Positions 1-8,983 of a stretch of DNA of 64,000 nt are shown here, piece after piece; position 1 is the stretch's first letter; each line of letters begins with the position of its first letter. A model generated the notes under the pieces. It was not told where the DNA came from. It was given only the letters and a program-made list of their open reading frames with translations, and did not search any database. Position numbers and translations under genes: made by a program. This stretch comes from Saliniramus fredricksonii (GTDB lineage: Bacteria > Pseudomonadota > Alphaproteobacteria > Rhizobiales > Beijerinckiaceae): NCBI RefSeq assembly GCF_900094735.1, contig NZ_FMBM01000001.1, positions 558,001-622,000 on the forward strand. The letters are read 5' to 3'.

Positions 1-97
1 GGCGCGGAGCCGCCAGAACCGGCAGGCACAGGATCATCCAGACGACGAGGTTGAGATAATAAGCCAGATTGAAGGCGAGGGAACGCAGGATCAGCAT
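1..97 (-). CDS. 1-acyl-sn-glycerol-3-phosphate acyltransferase (PlsC family), N-terminal fragment
   Basis: Only the first 32 codons lie in the window; the gene continues beyond base 1. The visible N-terminus is a hydrophobic segment opening MLILRSLAFNLAYYLN, the usual membrane-anchored start of alphaproteobacterial lysophosphatidate acyltransferases, which make phosphatidate from lysophosphatidate and acyl-ACP/CoA at the inner membrane. The catalytic HX4D motif is outside the window, so the call rests on this start and on the ftsE-ftsX-ydcF-plsC gene order common in Hyphomicrobiales. Transcription from the ydcF side is likely. Confidence 0.55.
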   Translation of the reverse strand, partial: MLILRSLAFNLAYYLNLVVWMILCLPVLAAPR

Positions 98-195
98 GGT
101 TCATGAACCGTGAGCGGCGTGCCGGACGCCGGAAGCAGGGCAACGGGATATCCCTCCTAACCGCCCGGGCCGGCTTTGTGAATGGCAAAGCCGCC

Positions 196-963
196 TCATT
201 CCGCTCCGGATACCTCGCCCGATGCCTCTCCCGGAGCCGCTTCGGCGCCGCCATGGGAATGTGGTTGCCGGCTGAGAATCTCGGCAAGCCGCGAGAGTTC
301 CGGATCGTTCTCGAATTGCGTGCGCGCCCAGACCATCAGGAACTTGAGATATTCCTGCCCGAGCAGGCGAAAGGTCGAGCCGTCGCGCCACCAGCGCGAC
401 ACCTCCATATCCGTCGGCGAAACCGCATGCGCGTATTTGGCGACATCGGGCATCGCATTGTCGAGTTCGAGCATGGTGCGCGGCATGTGGTAATTCGAGG
501 TCACCACGATGATCGCCTCGAACCCCCGCTCCGTGACCCAGCGCCGCGTCTCGATGGCATTGCCGATCGTGTTGCGGGCGCGGTGGTCGAGATCGACGCA
601 GCATTCCAGCCAATCCTTCTGACCGGGATTGAGCCGGGCGATCTGTGAACGGGTGGTGCGCTCGTTCACGCCGGAAATCAGCAACCTGTCGGCAAAGCCG
701 CGCGAAAGCAGCGCGATCGCATCGGCGACACGCTGCGAACCGCCGGTGAGCGCCACGATGCCCTGGACACGCGGCGGATCACCCGCATGGCGGTAGCCGT
801 CGAGCGTATCCACGAAGATCAGAAAGCCGCCGGCGAGCAGCAGCGCCGCGATCAGCGGCAGGGCGAGCATGGCGCGCAGGACGAGCCGCAACCGACCCGC
901 CCGCTTGCGCGCCGGCCCGGCGGCATGCTGCCGCCATGCTCGATTTTCTTCATCTGCGGCCAT
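196..963 (-). CDS. YdcF family protein (DUF218), membrane-anchored
   Basis: The 255-residue product has one N-terminal transmembrane segment (about residues 30-52) followed by a DUF218 domain, with the conserved stretches IVALTGGSQRV near the start of the domain and VTSNYHMPRTMLEL in its second half. DUF218 proteins (YdcF, SanA, ElyC) act at the envelope; ElyC/SanA members affect peptidoglycan or undecaprenyl-phosphate metabolism, but the substrate of this one is not known. The reading frame is open up to base 1029; I place the start at 963 because a GGGAG sits about ten bases upstream of it. It lies between ftsX and plsC in one minus-strand run. Confidence 0.8.
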   Translation of the reverse strand: MAADEENRAWRQHAAGPARKRAGRLRLVLRAMLALPLIAALLLAGGFLIFVDTLDGYRHAGDPPRVQGIVALTGGSQRVADAIALLSRGFADRLLISGVNERTTRSQIARLNPGQKDWLECCVDLDHRARNTIGNAIETRRWVTERGFEAIIVVTSNYHMPRTMLELDNAMPDVAKYAHAVSPTDMEVSRWWRDGSTFRLLGQEYLKFLMVWARTQFENDPELSRLAEILSRQPHSHGGAEAAPGEASGEVSGAE

Positions 964-1104
964 GTTACGGCCGTCTCCCGCCGCCACTCGCGATCCGTTC
1001 CTTATCGCGCTCCCGGTTGCGCACGGCAATCCGTAAAGCGCCCAGCGGGGCAGATTGCCGGGCGATTACGGCCTCAGCGGGGCAGCTTCGCGCGTGACGC
1101 CCGT

Positions 1105-2151
1105 TCACGGCATGCGCTGCAGGAAACGGCGCACCGACAGATCCGACATCGCCGCCGTCACCAGCGCGGCGACGAGCGCCGTGCCGGCCATGACCAGATA
1201 ACCGCGTGCATCGATCTCGAAGGCCCCGAACAGCGCTTCCAGCTGATCGCCCGCCGGCGAAGCCCGCCAGGAGGCGGAAATCCAGCCGAGCGCCACGAAG
1301 ATCGTGATCGCCGCGACCCCCCCGATCGCACCGCCCTCCAGCCCCAGACGCAGGAAGCGCCGGCGGAATTCGCGGGCGATATAGGCGTCGTGCGCGCCCA
1401 CGTAATGCAGCACCTCGATGATGTCGCGATTGCCGGCCATGGCACCGCGCGTGGCAAAGGCGACGGCGAGGCCGGTGGCGATCAGCACCAGCAGCACGAG
1501 GGCGATCCCCACCCCGACGATGGTCTGCGCCATGTTCGACAGCCGCGCCAGCCATTGCGCATGATCATCGAGACTCGCTCCCGGCACCGCCTCGCGCAGC
1601 TGGGTGCGCAGGGAGGCGAGATCGGGCGGGCTTTGCGGGTCGAGCCGTAATTCGATCAGGCGCGGCACCGGCAGTTCAGCGAGATCGAGACCGCTGCCGA
1701 GCCAGGGCTCGAGCAGGCGCTCCGACTGGCCCAGACTGAAGGGCTCCACGGCCAGGATACCGGGCGTATCGCGCGCCATCCGCGCCGCCTGCGCGACCAG
1801 TTCCTCCATGTCAGCCTGGGGCTGCGGACGGATCTGGATGGTCGCCTCCGCCCCCACTGCGGCGCGCCATTGCGCCGAATTCGTCGCGACGAGTTCCGCC
1901 GCGCCGGCACACAGGGCCGCGAGAAAGGTGAGGATCGCGATCACGGCCACGAGGGCGCGCGCCGCCGCCGAATCGACGGGGACGAGCGGCGTCTGGCGCG
2001 CGAGCAGCCGGGCGATCACGGCGCGCCCGGGCAACGGTCGGCGCGGGCGATGCCCGGCGCGCGCTTCGTCTGGCGCGCCGTGTTGTGCTTCACCCTGCCC
2101 ATCATCTTGCGCGTGATTCGTGGTTCCCGGCACCCGGCCCCCCTTTGGCAT
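1105..2151 (-). CDS. ftsX: cell division protein FtsX (ABC-type permease)
   Basis: FtsX is the membrane partner of FtsE. The complex couples the divisome to periplasmic peptidoglycan hydrolase activation. The 348-residue product starts with a charged, Pro/Arg-rich cytoplasmic tail, then has one transmembrane segment near residue 65-85, a periplasmic domain of about 120 residues, and three further segments (about 207-232, 270-292, 318-336), which is the FtsX topology. The conserved cytoplasmic loop before TM3 (DIIEVLHYVGAHDAYIA) matches the family. It starts 14 bases after the ftsE stop, so the two are co-transcribed. Confidence 0.93.
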   Translation of the reverse strand: MPKGGRVPGTTNHAQDDGQGEAQHGAPDEARAGHRPRRPLPGRAVIARLLARQTPLVPVDSAAARALVAVIAILTFLAALCAGAAELVATNSAQWRAAVGAEATIQIRPQPQADMEELVAQAARMARDTPGILAVEPFSLGQSERLLEPWLGSGLDLAELPVPRLIELRLDPQSPPDLASLRTQLREAVPGASLDDHAQWLARLSNMAQTIVGVGIALVLLVLIATGLAVAFATRGAMAGNRDIIEVLHYVGAHDAYIAREFRRRFLRLGLEGGAIGGVAAITIFVALGWISASWRASPAGDQLEALFGAFEIDARGYLVMAGTALVAALVTAAMSDLSVRRFLQRMP

Positions 2152-2165
2152 TGTCCCTGCACTTC

Positions 2166-2867
2166 TCAGGCATCGATATGCAGATGGCCGTCGGCAAGAA
2201 GCAGCCGGCGGGCATCGTAGAGATCCATCAAGGCCAGATCATGGGTGGCGATCAGGACCGCCGTGCCCAGCCGGTGCAATTCGACGAACAGCCGCAACAG
2301 CCGCCGCGCCAGACCGGGATCGACATTGCCGGTCGGCTCGTCGGCCAGAAGCAGGTCGGGACGCGTGATCAGCGCCCGGGCGATCGCCGCACGCTGTTTC
2401 TCGCCGCCGGAAAGCACCGGCGGCAGCACATGCATGCGCTCGCCCAGCCCCACCCAGGCGAGCAGTTCCGTCACCTCCGCCCGGTAGCGCGCCTCCTCCA
2501 TTTCCTGGACACGCAGGGGCAGGGCGACGTTTTCGTACAGGGTGAGATGGTCGAGCAGGCGAAAATCCTGGAACACCACCCCCATGCGCCGGCGCAGATC
2601 AGCCAGGCGGCGCTGGTCGATGCGGCTGACCTCCTCGCCGAACAGCGTCATAACCCCGCGCGTGGGCCGCACCGACATCAGGATCAGCCGCAAGAGCGTG
2701 GTCTTTCCCGCGCCGGACGGACCGGAGAGAAACTGGAACGAATGCGGCTCGATCGAGAAGGTGAGATCGCGCAGCACTTCGGGGCCGAGGCCATATCGGA
2801 CCCCGACATTCTCGAAATGCACGACGGGAATGTCGCTGAAATCAGGAGCGAAAGCGAAGTCCTTCAC
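2166..2867 (-). CDS. ftsE: cell division ATP-binding protein FtsE
   Basis: This 233-residue ABC ATPase has all the hallmarks in order: Walker A GPSGAGKTTLL (about residue 48), Q-loop VVFQDFRLLDHLT, signature LSGGEKQR, Walker B LLLADEPTGNVD and the switch His in IATHDLAL. The NVD D-loop and the 230-residue length are typical of FtsE. It energises FtsX at the division site. It is the first gene of the ftsE-ftsX-ydcF-plsC run and is divergent from the zinc-ribbon gene at 2945, with only 77 bases between them for both promoters. Confidence 0.95.
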   Translation of the reverse strand: MKDFAFAPDFSDIPVVHFENVGVRYGLGPEVLRDLTFSIEPHSFQFLSGPSGAGKTTLLRLILMSVRPTRGVMTLFGEEVSRIDQRRLADLRRRMGVVFQDFRLLDHLTLYENVALPLRVQEMEEARYRAEVTELLAWVGLGERMHVLPPVLSGGEKQRAAIARALITRPDLLLADEPTGNVDPGLARRLLRLFVELHRLGTAVLIATHDLALMDLYDARRLLLADGHLHIDA

Positions 2868-2944
2868 GGGTCCTTAACCAAAATGATTCCCCAATACCGG
2901 AACGGGTCCGGCAACCAGCCTACCTGTCGACACGTGATTCGCCC

Positions 2945-3724
2945 ATGCTGATCGTATGCCCGTCTTGTGAAAGTGAATTCGCAATCGATCCGGCGCTGCT
3001 GCGTCCGAACGGGCGCAAGTTGCGCTGCGCGAGTTGCCGCGAGGTGTTCTTCATCGATGCGCCCGATGACGAGGAGGCTTTCGACGCGGATGATCCCGTG
3101 GCGGCCAGCCTGGCGCGGCGCATGCGCGGCGAAGAGGAGGCGGGCCCGGAAATCGCGGTGGATGCGCGCAACCTGCGCCCGACCGCCCATGACGCGTCCG
3201 GCCAGCGCGCGGGCGGCCTGCTGCGGCGGCTGACGGGCGCCGTCACGGGCCTCGCATACGGCATCTGCGGCGCGCTGCGGCGGCTTCCGCTGACGCCGAT
3301 CTTCGCCATGCTGCTGCTGGGCATGGTGATCGGCGGGCTGATCGGCCGCGAAAGCGTGGTCCGTCAGCTTCCGGCCACGGCGCAGCTCTATGAAATGGCA
3401 GGCATGCCCGTCAATCTGCGCGGCCTCGAACTCATGGAAGTGCGTTCCGAGCGCACCCGCGAGGATGACGGGGAATATCTCACCGTCCACGGCACCATCG
3501 TCAACCGCACCGATCGCAGCCACATGGTGCCGCCGGTCGCGGTGATTCTGCGGGCCGAGACCGGACAGCCGGTCTATTCCTGGAATGTGGAGGCGGATCG
3601 CCGCACGCTGCATCCGGGGGAAAATGTCGGTTTTCGCGCGCGCCTGGTTGCGCCGCCGGCGGAAGCGAGGCAGGTTCTGGTACGCTTCGCCGCAAATGCC
3701 GAAATTGCCGGCAGTCGCGACTGA
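2945..3724 (+). CDS. zinc-ribbon (MJ0042-type) membrane protein with DUF3426-like C-terminus
   Basis: The N-terminus carries two CxxC pairs, CPSC at residues 5-8 and CASC near residue 27, forming an MJ0042/zinc_ribbon_5 knuckle. An acidic linker follows, then one transmembrane helix near residues 117-138, and a C-terminal domain with VHGTIVNRTDRS and VPPVAVILRAETG, resembling the DUF3426/FxLYD-like domains. Cytoplasmic zinc ribbon and periplasmic domain imply a membrane-spanning sensor or scaffold, but no function is established for the family. It is divergent from ftsE and is followed 32 bases later by hpt. Confidence 0.85.
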   Translation: MLIVCPSCESEFAIDPALLRPNGRKLRCASCREVFFIDAPDDEEAFDADDPVAASLARRMRGEEEAGPEIAVDARNLRPTAHDASGQRAGGLLRRLTGAVTGLAYGICGALRRLPLTPIFAMLLLGMVIGGLIGRESVVRQLPATAQLYEMAGMPVNLRGLELMEVRSERTREDDGEYLTVHGTIVNRTDRSHMVPPVAVILRAETGQPVYSWNVEADRRTLHPGENVGFRARLVAPPAEARQVLVRFAANAEIAGSRD

Positions 3725-3756
3725 AGCGTCGCTCCGTTTGTTTCGAGAGGCTCGAA

Positions 3757-4353
3757 ATGGTCCAGTCGCGCGTGCGCGTTCTCTATGATGAAGACACCAT
3801 CGCCCGGCGTTGCGAGGAACTCGCCGCCGCGATCAGACAGGCCGAGCCGAAGGACCTGCTCGTCGTTGCGGTCCTCAAGGGCAGCTTCATGTTCGCCGCC
3901 GACCTGATTCGCGCCCTGCACCGGGTCGGCCTCGCGCCGCAGGTGGAATTCGTGCATCTGTCGAGCTACCGCTCGGGCACAACCTCCTCCGGCCAGGTCG
4001 AGATCCTGCGCGATGTGGAGAGCGCGGTCGAGGGCCGCGACGTGCTCCTGATCGACGACATTCTCGAATCAGGGCGCACCATCGTCTTCGCCAAGGATCT
4101 GATCGCCGCGCGCGGCGCGCGCCGCGTACTCTCGGCGGTCCTGCTGGAAAAGCCCGGCAAGCGCGCCGTGCAGATCGAGGCAGATTTCGTCGGATTCACC
4201 TGCCCGGACGTCTTCGTCGTCGGCTACGGCATGGATGTGGCGCATTCCTATCGGCAATTGCCCTTCGTCGGTGTGATCGATACCGGCGATACCGATCCCG
4301 ATCTGTTCGAACCCGCGAGCGCGGCGTCGGATGCAGCCGGGCCGGGAGTCTGA
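3757..4353 (+). CDS. hpt: hypoxanthine phosphoribosyltransferase
   Basis: Purine salvage enzyme joining hypoxanthine or guanine with PRPP to give IMP or GMP in the cytoplasm. The 198-residue product shows the type I phosphoribosyltransferase fold: LKGSFMFAADLIRAL near residue 48, the FVHLSSYRSGT flexible-loop region, and the PRPP-binding motif VLLIDDILESGRTI near residue 98. The C-terminal GYGMD segment typical of HPRT is present. Start ATG 3757 follows GAGAGG. The stop is five bases before the response-regulator start, so the two form an operon. Confidence 0.94.
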   Translation: MVQSRVRVLYDEDTIARRCEELAAAIRQAEPKDLLVVAVLKGSFMFAADLIRALHRVGLAPQVEFVHLSSYRSGTTSSGQVEILRDVESAVEGRDVLLIDDILESGRTIVFAKDLIAARGARRVLSAVLLEKPGKRAVQIEADFVGFTCPDVFVVGYGMDVAHSYRQLPFVGVIDTGDTDPDLFEPASAASDAAGPGV

Positions 4354-4358
4354 CGCCG

Positions 4359-4730
4359 ATGGCCAGGATCCTGCTCGTCGATGACGAAGAACCGGTGCGC
4401 GGCTTCCTCAGTCGTGGCCTCCAGCTCGACGGTCACGAGGTCGTCACTGCCGAGGACGGGGCCGAGGGGCTCGATGCGCTCGGGGAGGCGGATACCCCCT
4501 TCGATCTGCTGCTCACCGATATCCGCATGCCGATCATGGACGGGATCGCGCTCGCGCTCGCGGCAAAGCGTGATTTTCCCGACCTGACCATCCTTCTGAT
4601 GACGGGCTTTGCCGATCAGCGCGAGCGCGCCCGCGGGCTCGATGCCATCGTCGCGGACGTGCTCACCAAGCCCTTCTCCCTCGACGACATGCGCGCCGCC
4701 GTCAGCCGCGCGCTGGCGCAGACCGGCTGA
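4359..4730 (+). CDS. single-domain response regulator, CpdR-like
   Basis: This 123-residue protein is a bare receiver domain. The acidic pair is DDEE at residues 8-11, the phospho-acceptor is Asp54 in LLLTDIRMP, the switch Thr lies in LLMTGFADQ and the conserved Lys in VLTKPFSLDDM. There is no output domain. In alphaproteobacteria a stand-alone receiver of this kind next to hpt is usually CpdR, the adaptor that hands CtrA and other substrates to ClpXP once dephosphorylated by the CckA-ChpT relay. The CpdR name rests on size, KPF motif and neighbourhood; another CheY-like receiver is possible. Confidence 0.75.
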   Translation: MARILLVDDEEPVRGFLSRGLQLDGHEVVTAEDGAEGLDALGEADTPFDLLLTDIRMPIMDGIALALAAKRDFPDLTILLMTGFADQRERARGLDAIVADVLTKPFSLDDMRAAVSRALAQTG

Positions 4731-4813
4731 GGCGACGCTTTCCCCGCATGCCTCGCGCAAGGCTCGGGCGCTATTCCTGATGCTGCGATCACGGCAGTTC
4801 GGGAGTGCAAGCC

Positions 4814-5710
4814 TTGCTCATCATCATCGGCATCATCATAACGATGGCCTCGCTGCTCGGCGGGTTCTGGGCGATGGGGGGCCATGTGCCGGTCATCTGG
4901 CAGCCCTGGGAATTCGTCATCATTGGCGGCACGGCCTTCGGCACCTATATCGTCGCCAATTCGCCCAGCGCCATCAAGGATACCGGACGCGCCTGTCTCG
5001 AGGCGGGCATGGGAAAGGTCCCGCGGCAGCGCGATTATCTCGACGTGCTCGGCCTGCTCTACATGCTCATGCGCGATATTCGCGCCAAGGGCCGCAACGA
5101 GGTCGAGCCGCATATCGACGATCCCCATAATTCCGAGATCTTCCAGCGCTTCCCGCTGGTGATGAAGCGCCCCGAATTGCTGCAGTTCATCTGCGACTAC
5201 ATGCGCCTGCTCGTCATCGGCAATGCCCGTTCGCACGAGATCGAATCGCTGATGGACGAGGAGATCGAGACCATCCGGCGCGAGCGGCTCAAACCCTACA
5301 ACGCCATGATGATCCTGGCCGAAGCCTTGCCCGCGCTGGGTATCGTCGCCGCCGTACTCGGCGTGATCAAGGCCATGGGCGCCCTCGACCAGTCGCCGCA
5401 GCTGCTGGGCAGCCTGATCGGCGCGGCGCTTGTGGGCACCTTCACCGGCATCTTCGCCTCCTACGGGCTGGTCGCGCCGATGGCCTACAAGATCAAGGCC
5501 ACCCGCGAACACCAGATGCGCCTCTACACCATCACCAAGCAGACCATCCTCGCCTTCATGAACGGGGCCCTGCCGCAGATCGCCCTCGAACACGGACGCA
5601 AGGCGATTTCCTCCTATGACCGCCCCTCCATCGACGATGTCGAGAACGAAACCCTCGCGGCTGCCGGCCGCCCCGCCAATGACCGCGTGCCCAGCCAGGG
5701 AGCCGCATGA
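4814..5710 (+). CDS. motA: flagellar motor stator protein MotA
   Basis: MotA is the inner-membrane stator subunit that, with MotB, conducts ions and drives the rotor. The product has four transmembrane segments, two near the N-terminus (IIIGIIITMASLLGGF and FVIIGGTAFGTYIVAN) and two after the cytoplasmic loop (NAMMILAEALPALGIVAAVL and GALVGTFTGIFASYGLV). The cytoplasmic loop has the charged residues that contact FliG. GTG 4805 lacks a spaced ribosome site, whereas TTG 4814 has GGGAG eight bases upstream, so I favour TTG. MotB is not in the window. The stop overlaps fliM by four bases (ATGA). Confidence 0.92.
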   Translation: MLIIIGIIITMASLLGGFWAMGGHVPVIWQPWEFVIIGGTAFGTYIVANSPSAIKDTGRACLEAGMGKVPRQRDYLDVLGLLYMLMRDIRAKGRNEVEPHIDDPHNSEIFQRFPLVMKRPELLQFICDYMRLLVIGNARSHEIESLMDEEIETIRRERLKPYNAMMILAEALPALGIVAAVLGVIKAMGALDQSPQLLGSLIGAALVGTFTGIFASYGLVAPMAYKIKATREHQMRLYTITKQTILAFMNGALPQIALEHGRKAISSYDRPSIDDVENETLAAAGRPANDRVPSQGAA

Positions 5711-6693
5711 TGATCGATTTCGATGATCTCGACGAAGACGGCAACATCAAGCCGGCCTCGGAGCGCGCCGCAGCGCGCACCGGAAACGCAATTTCCGACA
5801 AGCTGCTCGATGCTGCCGGCATCACCGTCGACCGCCTGCCGATGCTGCATGTGATCTTCGACCGGGTGGCGACCTATTGCGCCGACGGGCTGCGCCACAT
5901 GTCGGCCTCGCCCTCCTATTTCTCGGTGAGCAATATCGAGAGCGGGCGCATCGGCGACATTCTCGAATTCTACGAGTCAAACGCCATCGCCGCCATGTTC
6001 CACGCCACCGAATGGGACACGCGGATTCTGGTGGGATTCGATCGCGATTTCATCTTCACCATGGTGGAGGTCCTGTTCGGCTCCGACGGAACCGAGCCGC
6101 CGGTCGACGAGGAGCGCGGCTTCTCCAATATCGAGACCCGCGTGGCGCAGACCCTGTTCGAGGAGGCCGGCAAGGCGCTCGCCACCGCCTTCGGCCCCGT
6201 GGCCCGGACCGGCTTCAAGCTGGAGCGCATGGAAACGCGCATGGATTTCGCCATTATCGGCCGACGCAACAATCTCTCCGTGGTCGCCAAGCTGCTGATC
6301 CAGGCGCTGGGGCGCGGCGGCGAGATGTTCGTCATCATCCCGCAATCGGCCCTGTCGCCGATGCGCCAGAACCTCGCCCATGTGCTCTCCGGCGACGGCG
6401 CCGGCGCCGATCCGCGCTGGACGCAGCAGATGCAGGCGGAGGTGCAGCGCACCCGGGTCTCGCTCGAGGCGATTCTCGAGGAGCGCATGATCACCCTGGG
6501 TGACGTGGCGCAGTTCCAGGTCGGCCAGGTGCTCGATCTGCAGGCCGGGCCGAAGACGCCGGTACGGCTGCAATGCAATGGCCAGGCGCTGTTCTCATGC
6601 GCGCTCGGCCAGTCGAACGGCGCCTATACGCTGAAAATCGAAGACGAGATCGATCAGCAACAGGAGTTCATCGATGCCCTCCACAGCCATTGA
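5707..6693 (+). CDS. fliM: flagellar motor switch protein FliM
   Basis: FliM is the middle component of the C-ring, binding phospho-CheY and linking FliG to FliN. The 328-residue product has the CheC-like middle domain (around SPSYFSVSNIESGRIGDILE to FVIIPQSALSP) and a C-terminal SpoA/FliN-like domain (ERMITLGDVAQFQVGQVLDL onward). The extreme N-terminus (DFDDLDEDGNIKPASE) is acidic, whereas the classic EN-box LSQDEIDALL is not recognisable, as is often seen in Hyphomicrobiales. It is translationally coupled to motA and overlaps the next gene by 20 bases. Confidence 0.93.
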   Translation: MMIDFDDLDEDGNIKPASERAAARTGNAISDKLLDAAGITVDRLPMLHVIFDRVATYCADGLRHMSASPSYFSVSNIESGRIGDILEFYESNAIAAMFHATEWDTRILVGFDRDFIFTMVEVLFGSDGTEPPVDEERGFSNIETRVAQTLFEEAGKALATAFGPVARTGFKLERMETRMDFAIIGRRNNLSVVAKLLIQALGRGGEMFVIIPQSALSPMRQNLAHVLSGDGAGADPRWTQQMQAEVQRTRVSLEAILEERMITLGDVAQFQVGQVLDLQAGPKTPVRLQCNGQALFSCALGQSNGAYTLKIEDEIDQQQEFIDALHSH

Positions 6694-7363
6694 CATCGCG
6701 CTCCTGGTGGCGCTGGTCTTCACCTGCGGCTTCTCCTTCGCCATGCTGCGCGAATTCCGCCGCTTCAAGGCCCATGCCGGCGAATATGGGCTTGCCCTGC
6801 ACGAGGCGTCACAGGCCATGGCGCGGGTCGATGAGGCGCTGGCACGCACCCATGACGAGGGGGCCCGCACGGCCATCACCCTGGGCGAACGGCTTGAGGC
6901 CGCGCAGGGCACCCTTGATGCGCTGAAAGCGACCGAGGCCGCCGCATCGGCGCAGCTCCTGCGCCTGCGCGAACGCATCCACGAGGCCCGCGATGCCGCC
7001 GCACGCGCCGAAGCCGCGATCCGCAGGCCGGACGACCCGCAGGGCGGGTCGAGCGCCCAGATGAAGGGTAAAGCAAGCGGGACCGGGCGGCGCAAGGCAG
7101 CCGGCAGCAAGGCGTCGCACAAGAGCGCGGCTGCCCCCGGGATCGAATCCGTCGCGGCAGATGACTCCGCCGTGGCCATGCATCAAAACGAAGCCGCCCA
7201 GCCCGCCGCCGTGACGGAGAATCGTGGCACGCTGGCACTCGCTCCCCCGAGGAAGCGGCGCAAAACGCCCCGCGCACCCGCAAGATCCTCTCCTGGCCCG
7301 TCATCCGCAGCACCGGAATCGCAGCCGGCGCCTGAGCGCGGATCCCCAACATTCCAGAGGTAG
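6674..7363 (+). CDS. DUF6468-like flagellar-locus protein
   Basis: The 229-residue product has one N-terminal transmembrane segment (about residues 6-26), then a helical, Ala/Arg/Glu-rich coiled-coil stretch to about residue 115, and a disordered tail rich in Ala, Lys, Pro and Ser. This architecture and its place between fliM and fliN match the alphaproteobacterial flagellar proteins annotated DUF6468; the family name is from memory and the role is unknown. It starts inside the fliM coding sequence and ends six bases before fliN, so it is made together with the switch proteins and may tether or order them at the membrane. Confidence 0.72.
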   Translation: MPSTAIDIALLVALVFTCGFSFAMLREFRRFKAHAGEYGLALHEASQAMARVDEALARTHDEGARTAITLGERLEAAQGTLDALKATEAAASAQLLRLRERIHEARDAAARAEAAIRRPDDPQGGSSAQMKGKASGTGRRKAAGSKASHKSAAAPGIESVAADDSAVAMHQNEAAQPAAVTENRGTLALAPPRKRRKTPRAPARSSPGPSSAAPESQPAPERGSPTFQR

Positions 7364-7369
7364 AATTCG

Positions 7370-7870
7370 ATGACCCAGAAAAGCACCACCGCGAACAAGT
7401 CCCGCAATGCCGGGCGGAAAGCCGAAGCCCCGGACAATGCGGCGGCGCTGCATGAGGCCGGCGCCACAGAGCAGGTGACGGCGCAGCAATTCACCGCCAA
7501 GGCCGCCGCGAGCGTCGCCGATCTCGCCGATGAAATCGCGCGCGATCCCCATGCCGCCGGCTTCGCCGACGAGGCCGAGGAGACGCTGCATGATGCGCAT
7601 GCGGGTTACAATCTCGATTCGATCATGCGCATCCCCGTCTCGATCCAGGTCGTGCTCGGCTCGGCCTCGATGCCGGTGGCCAATCTGATGAAGCTCGGGC
7701 GCGGCGCCGTGGTGCCGCTCGATCACCGGGTCGGTGAACCGGTCGATGTGGTCGTGAACGGGCGCGTCGTGGCGCGCGGGGAGGTAGTCGTTGTCGAGGA
7801 TGACAATTCCCGCTTCGGGGTCTCGCTGACCGAGATCGTCACGGCACAGAGCGCCTCCGCCGGTTTCTGA
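7370..7870 (+). CDS. fliN: flagellar motor switch protein FliN
   Basis: FliN forms the base of the C-ring and docks the export ATPase complex. The 166-residue product has a long low-complexity N-terminal arm (about 90 residues of Ala, Glu, Thr) and then a canonical SpoA domain: SIMRIPVSIQVVLGSASMPV, LGRGAVVPLDHRVGEPVDV and ARGEVVVVEDDNSRFGV. E. coli FliN is 137 residues; the extra arm is normal for this order. It lies six bases after the DUF6468-like gene and 43 bases before fliG. Confidence 0.93.
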   Translation: MTQKSTTANKSRNAGRKAEAPDNAAALHEAGATEQVTAQQFTAKAAASVADLADEIARDPHAAGFADEAEETLHDAHAGYNLDSIMRIPVSIQVVLGSASMPVANLMKLGRGAVVPLDHRVGEPVDVVVNGRVVARGEVVVVEDDNSRFGVSLTEIVTAQSASAGF

Positions 7871-7913
7871 AGCTGCGCGGCAGACAGTTTCGCCAATCGG
7901 GGAATGATACGAG

Positions 7914-8951
7914 ATGACAGCGCTTGCGGCCTATGAGGCCACCCTGCCCAAACCGCGTGAACTGGAAGGCGCCGACAAGGTCGCCGCCCTGATGCTCGCT
8001 CTCGATCCGGAGATCGCGCGACGCCTGATGGGGCGCTTCGAACCGCCCGAGCTCAAGCGCATCTCGCGGGCCGCCGCCGATCTCGGCGTGGTCAGCGCGG
8101 CCGAGCTGGAGACGGTGATCGAGGAATTCGCGCTGGAATTCTCCTCGGGAACCTCGCTTTTCGGCACCGCCAACGAGGTCGAGCGGCTGCTCTCGGGCAT
8201 CCTGCCGCCCGAGCAGGTCAGCGAGATCATGCAGGAGGTGATCGGCAATACCAACCGCTCGATCTGGGAGCGGATCTCCGGTGTCTCGGAGGGCATTCTC
8301 GCGGCCTATCTGCAGAAGGAGCACCCCCAGACGGCGGCGCTCATCCTCTCCAAGGTGAAGCCCTCCTGCGCGGCCAAGGTGATGAGCCAGATGCCCAAGG
8401 ACATGCGCAACTCGCTGATGCGGCGCATGCTCTCCTTCAAGCCTGTGGTCGAGGAAACCATGCGCATCGTCGAGAAGACGCTGCACGAGGATTTCATGCT
8501 CAATTTCGCCCGCAATATGGGCGTCGACACGCATTCGCGCATGGCCGACATCATCAATAAAATGGAACGCGACCAGATGGAGGACGTGCTCGACAGCCTG
8601 GCCGAGGCGCGCCCGAAGGCGGCGGAGATCCTCAAGGGCCTGCTCTTTACCTTCGAGGACGTCATCAACCTGGTGCCGCGTGCGCGCGCGGCGATCCTCG
8701 ACCAGATTCCCACCGAACGCCTCGTCATCGCCCTCAAGGGCACCGAGCCCGATTTCCGCGACGCCATCCTCTCTTCGCTGGGCACCCGCGCGCGGCGCAT
8801 GGTGGAGAACGAACTCGCCTCGGGCGAGGCCGTGGCGCAGAAGGATGTCGTCGAGGCGCGGCGCATGGTCACCGATCTGGCCCTCGAAATGGCAGGACGG
8901 GGCGAAATCGAACTCAACCCGGACCAGGACGAAGGTGCCTATATCCGCTGA
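7914..8951 (+). CDS. fliG: flagellar motor switch protein FliG
   Basis: FliG is the rotor subunit that touches MotA and transmits torque. The 345-residue product has the N-terminal MS-ring-binding domain (KVAALMLALDPEIARRLMGR), the middle domain with the EHPQTAALIL hallmark (near residue 138), and the C-terminal torque domain with LFTFEDVINL and ILDQIPTERLVIALKGTEPD, which includes the charged helix that contacts the stator. Length and domain order are complete. It sits between fliN and flhB in the motor operon. Confidence 0.95.
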   Translation: MTALAAYEATLPKPRELEGADKVAALMLALDPEIARRLMGRFEPPELKRISRAAADLGVVSAAELETVIEEFALEFSSGTSLFGTANEVERLLSGILPPEQVSEIMQEVIGNTNRSIWERISGVSEGILAAYLQKEHPQTAALILSKVKPSCAAKVMSQMPKDMRNSLMRRMLSFKPVVEETMRIVEKTLHEDFMLNFARNMGVDTHSRMADIINKMERDQMEDVLDSLAEARPKAAEILKGLLFTFEDVINLVPRARAAILDQIPTERLVIALKGTEPDFRDAILSSLGTRARRMVENELASGEAVAQKDVVEARRMVTDLALEMAGRGEIELNPDQDEGAYIR

Positions 8952-8983
8952 TTCCGATCCACTGCCACTGACGGAGAGAGACG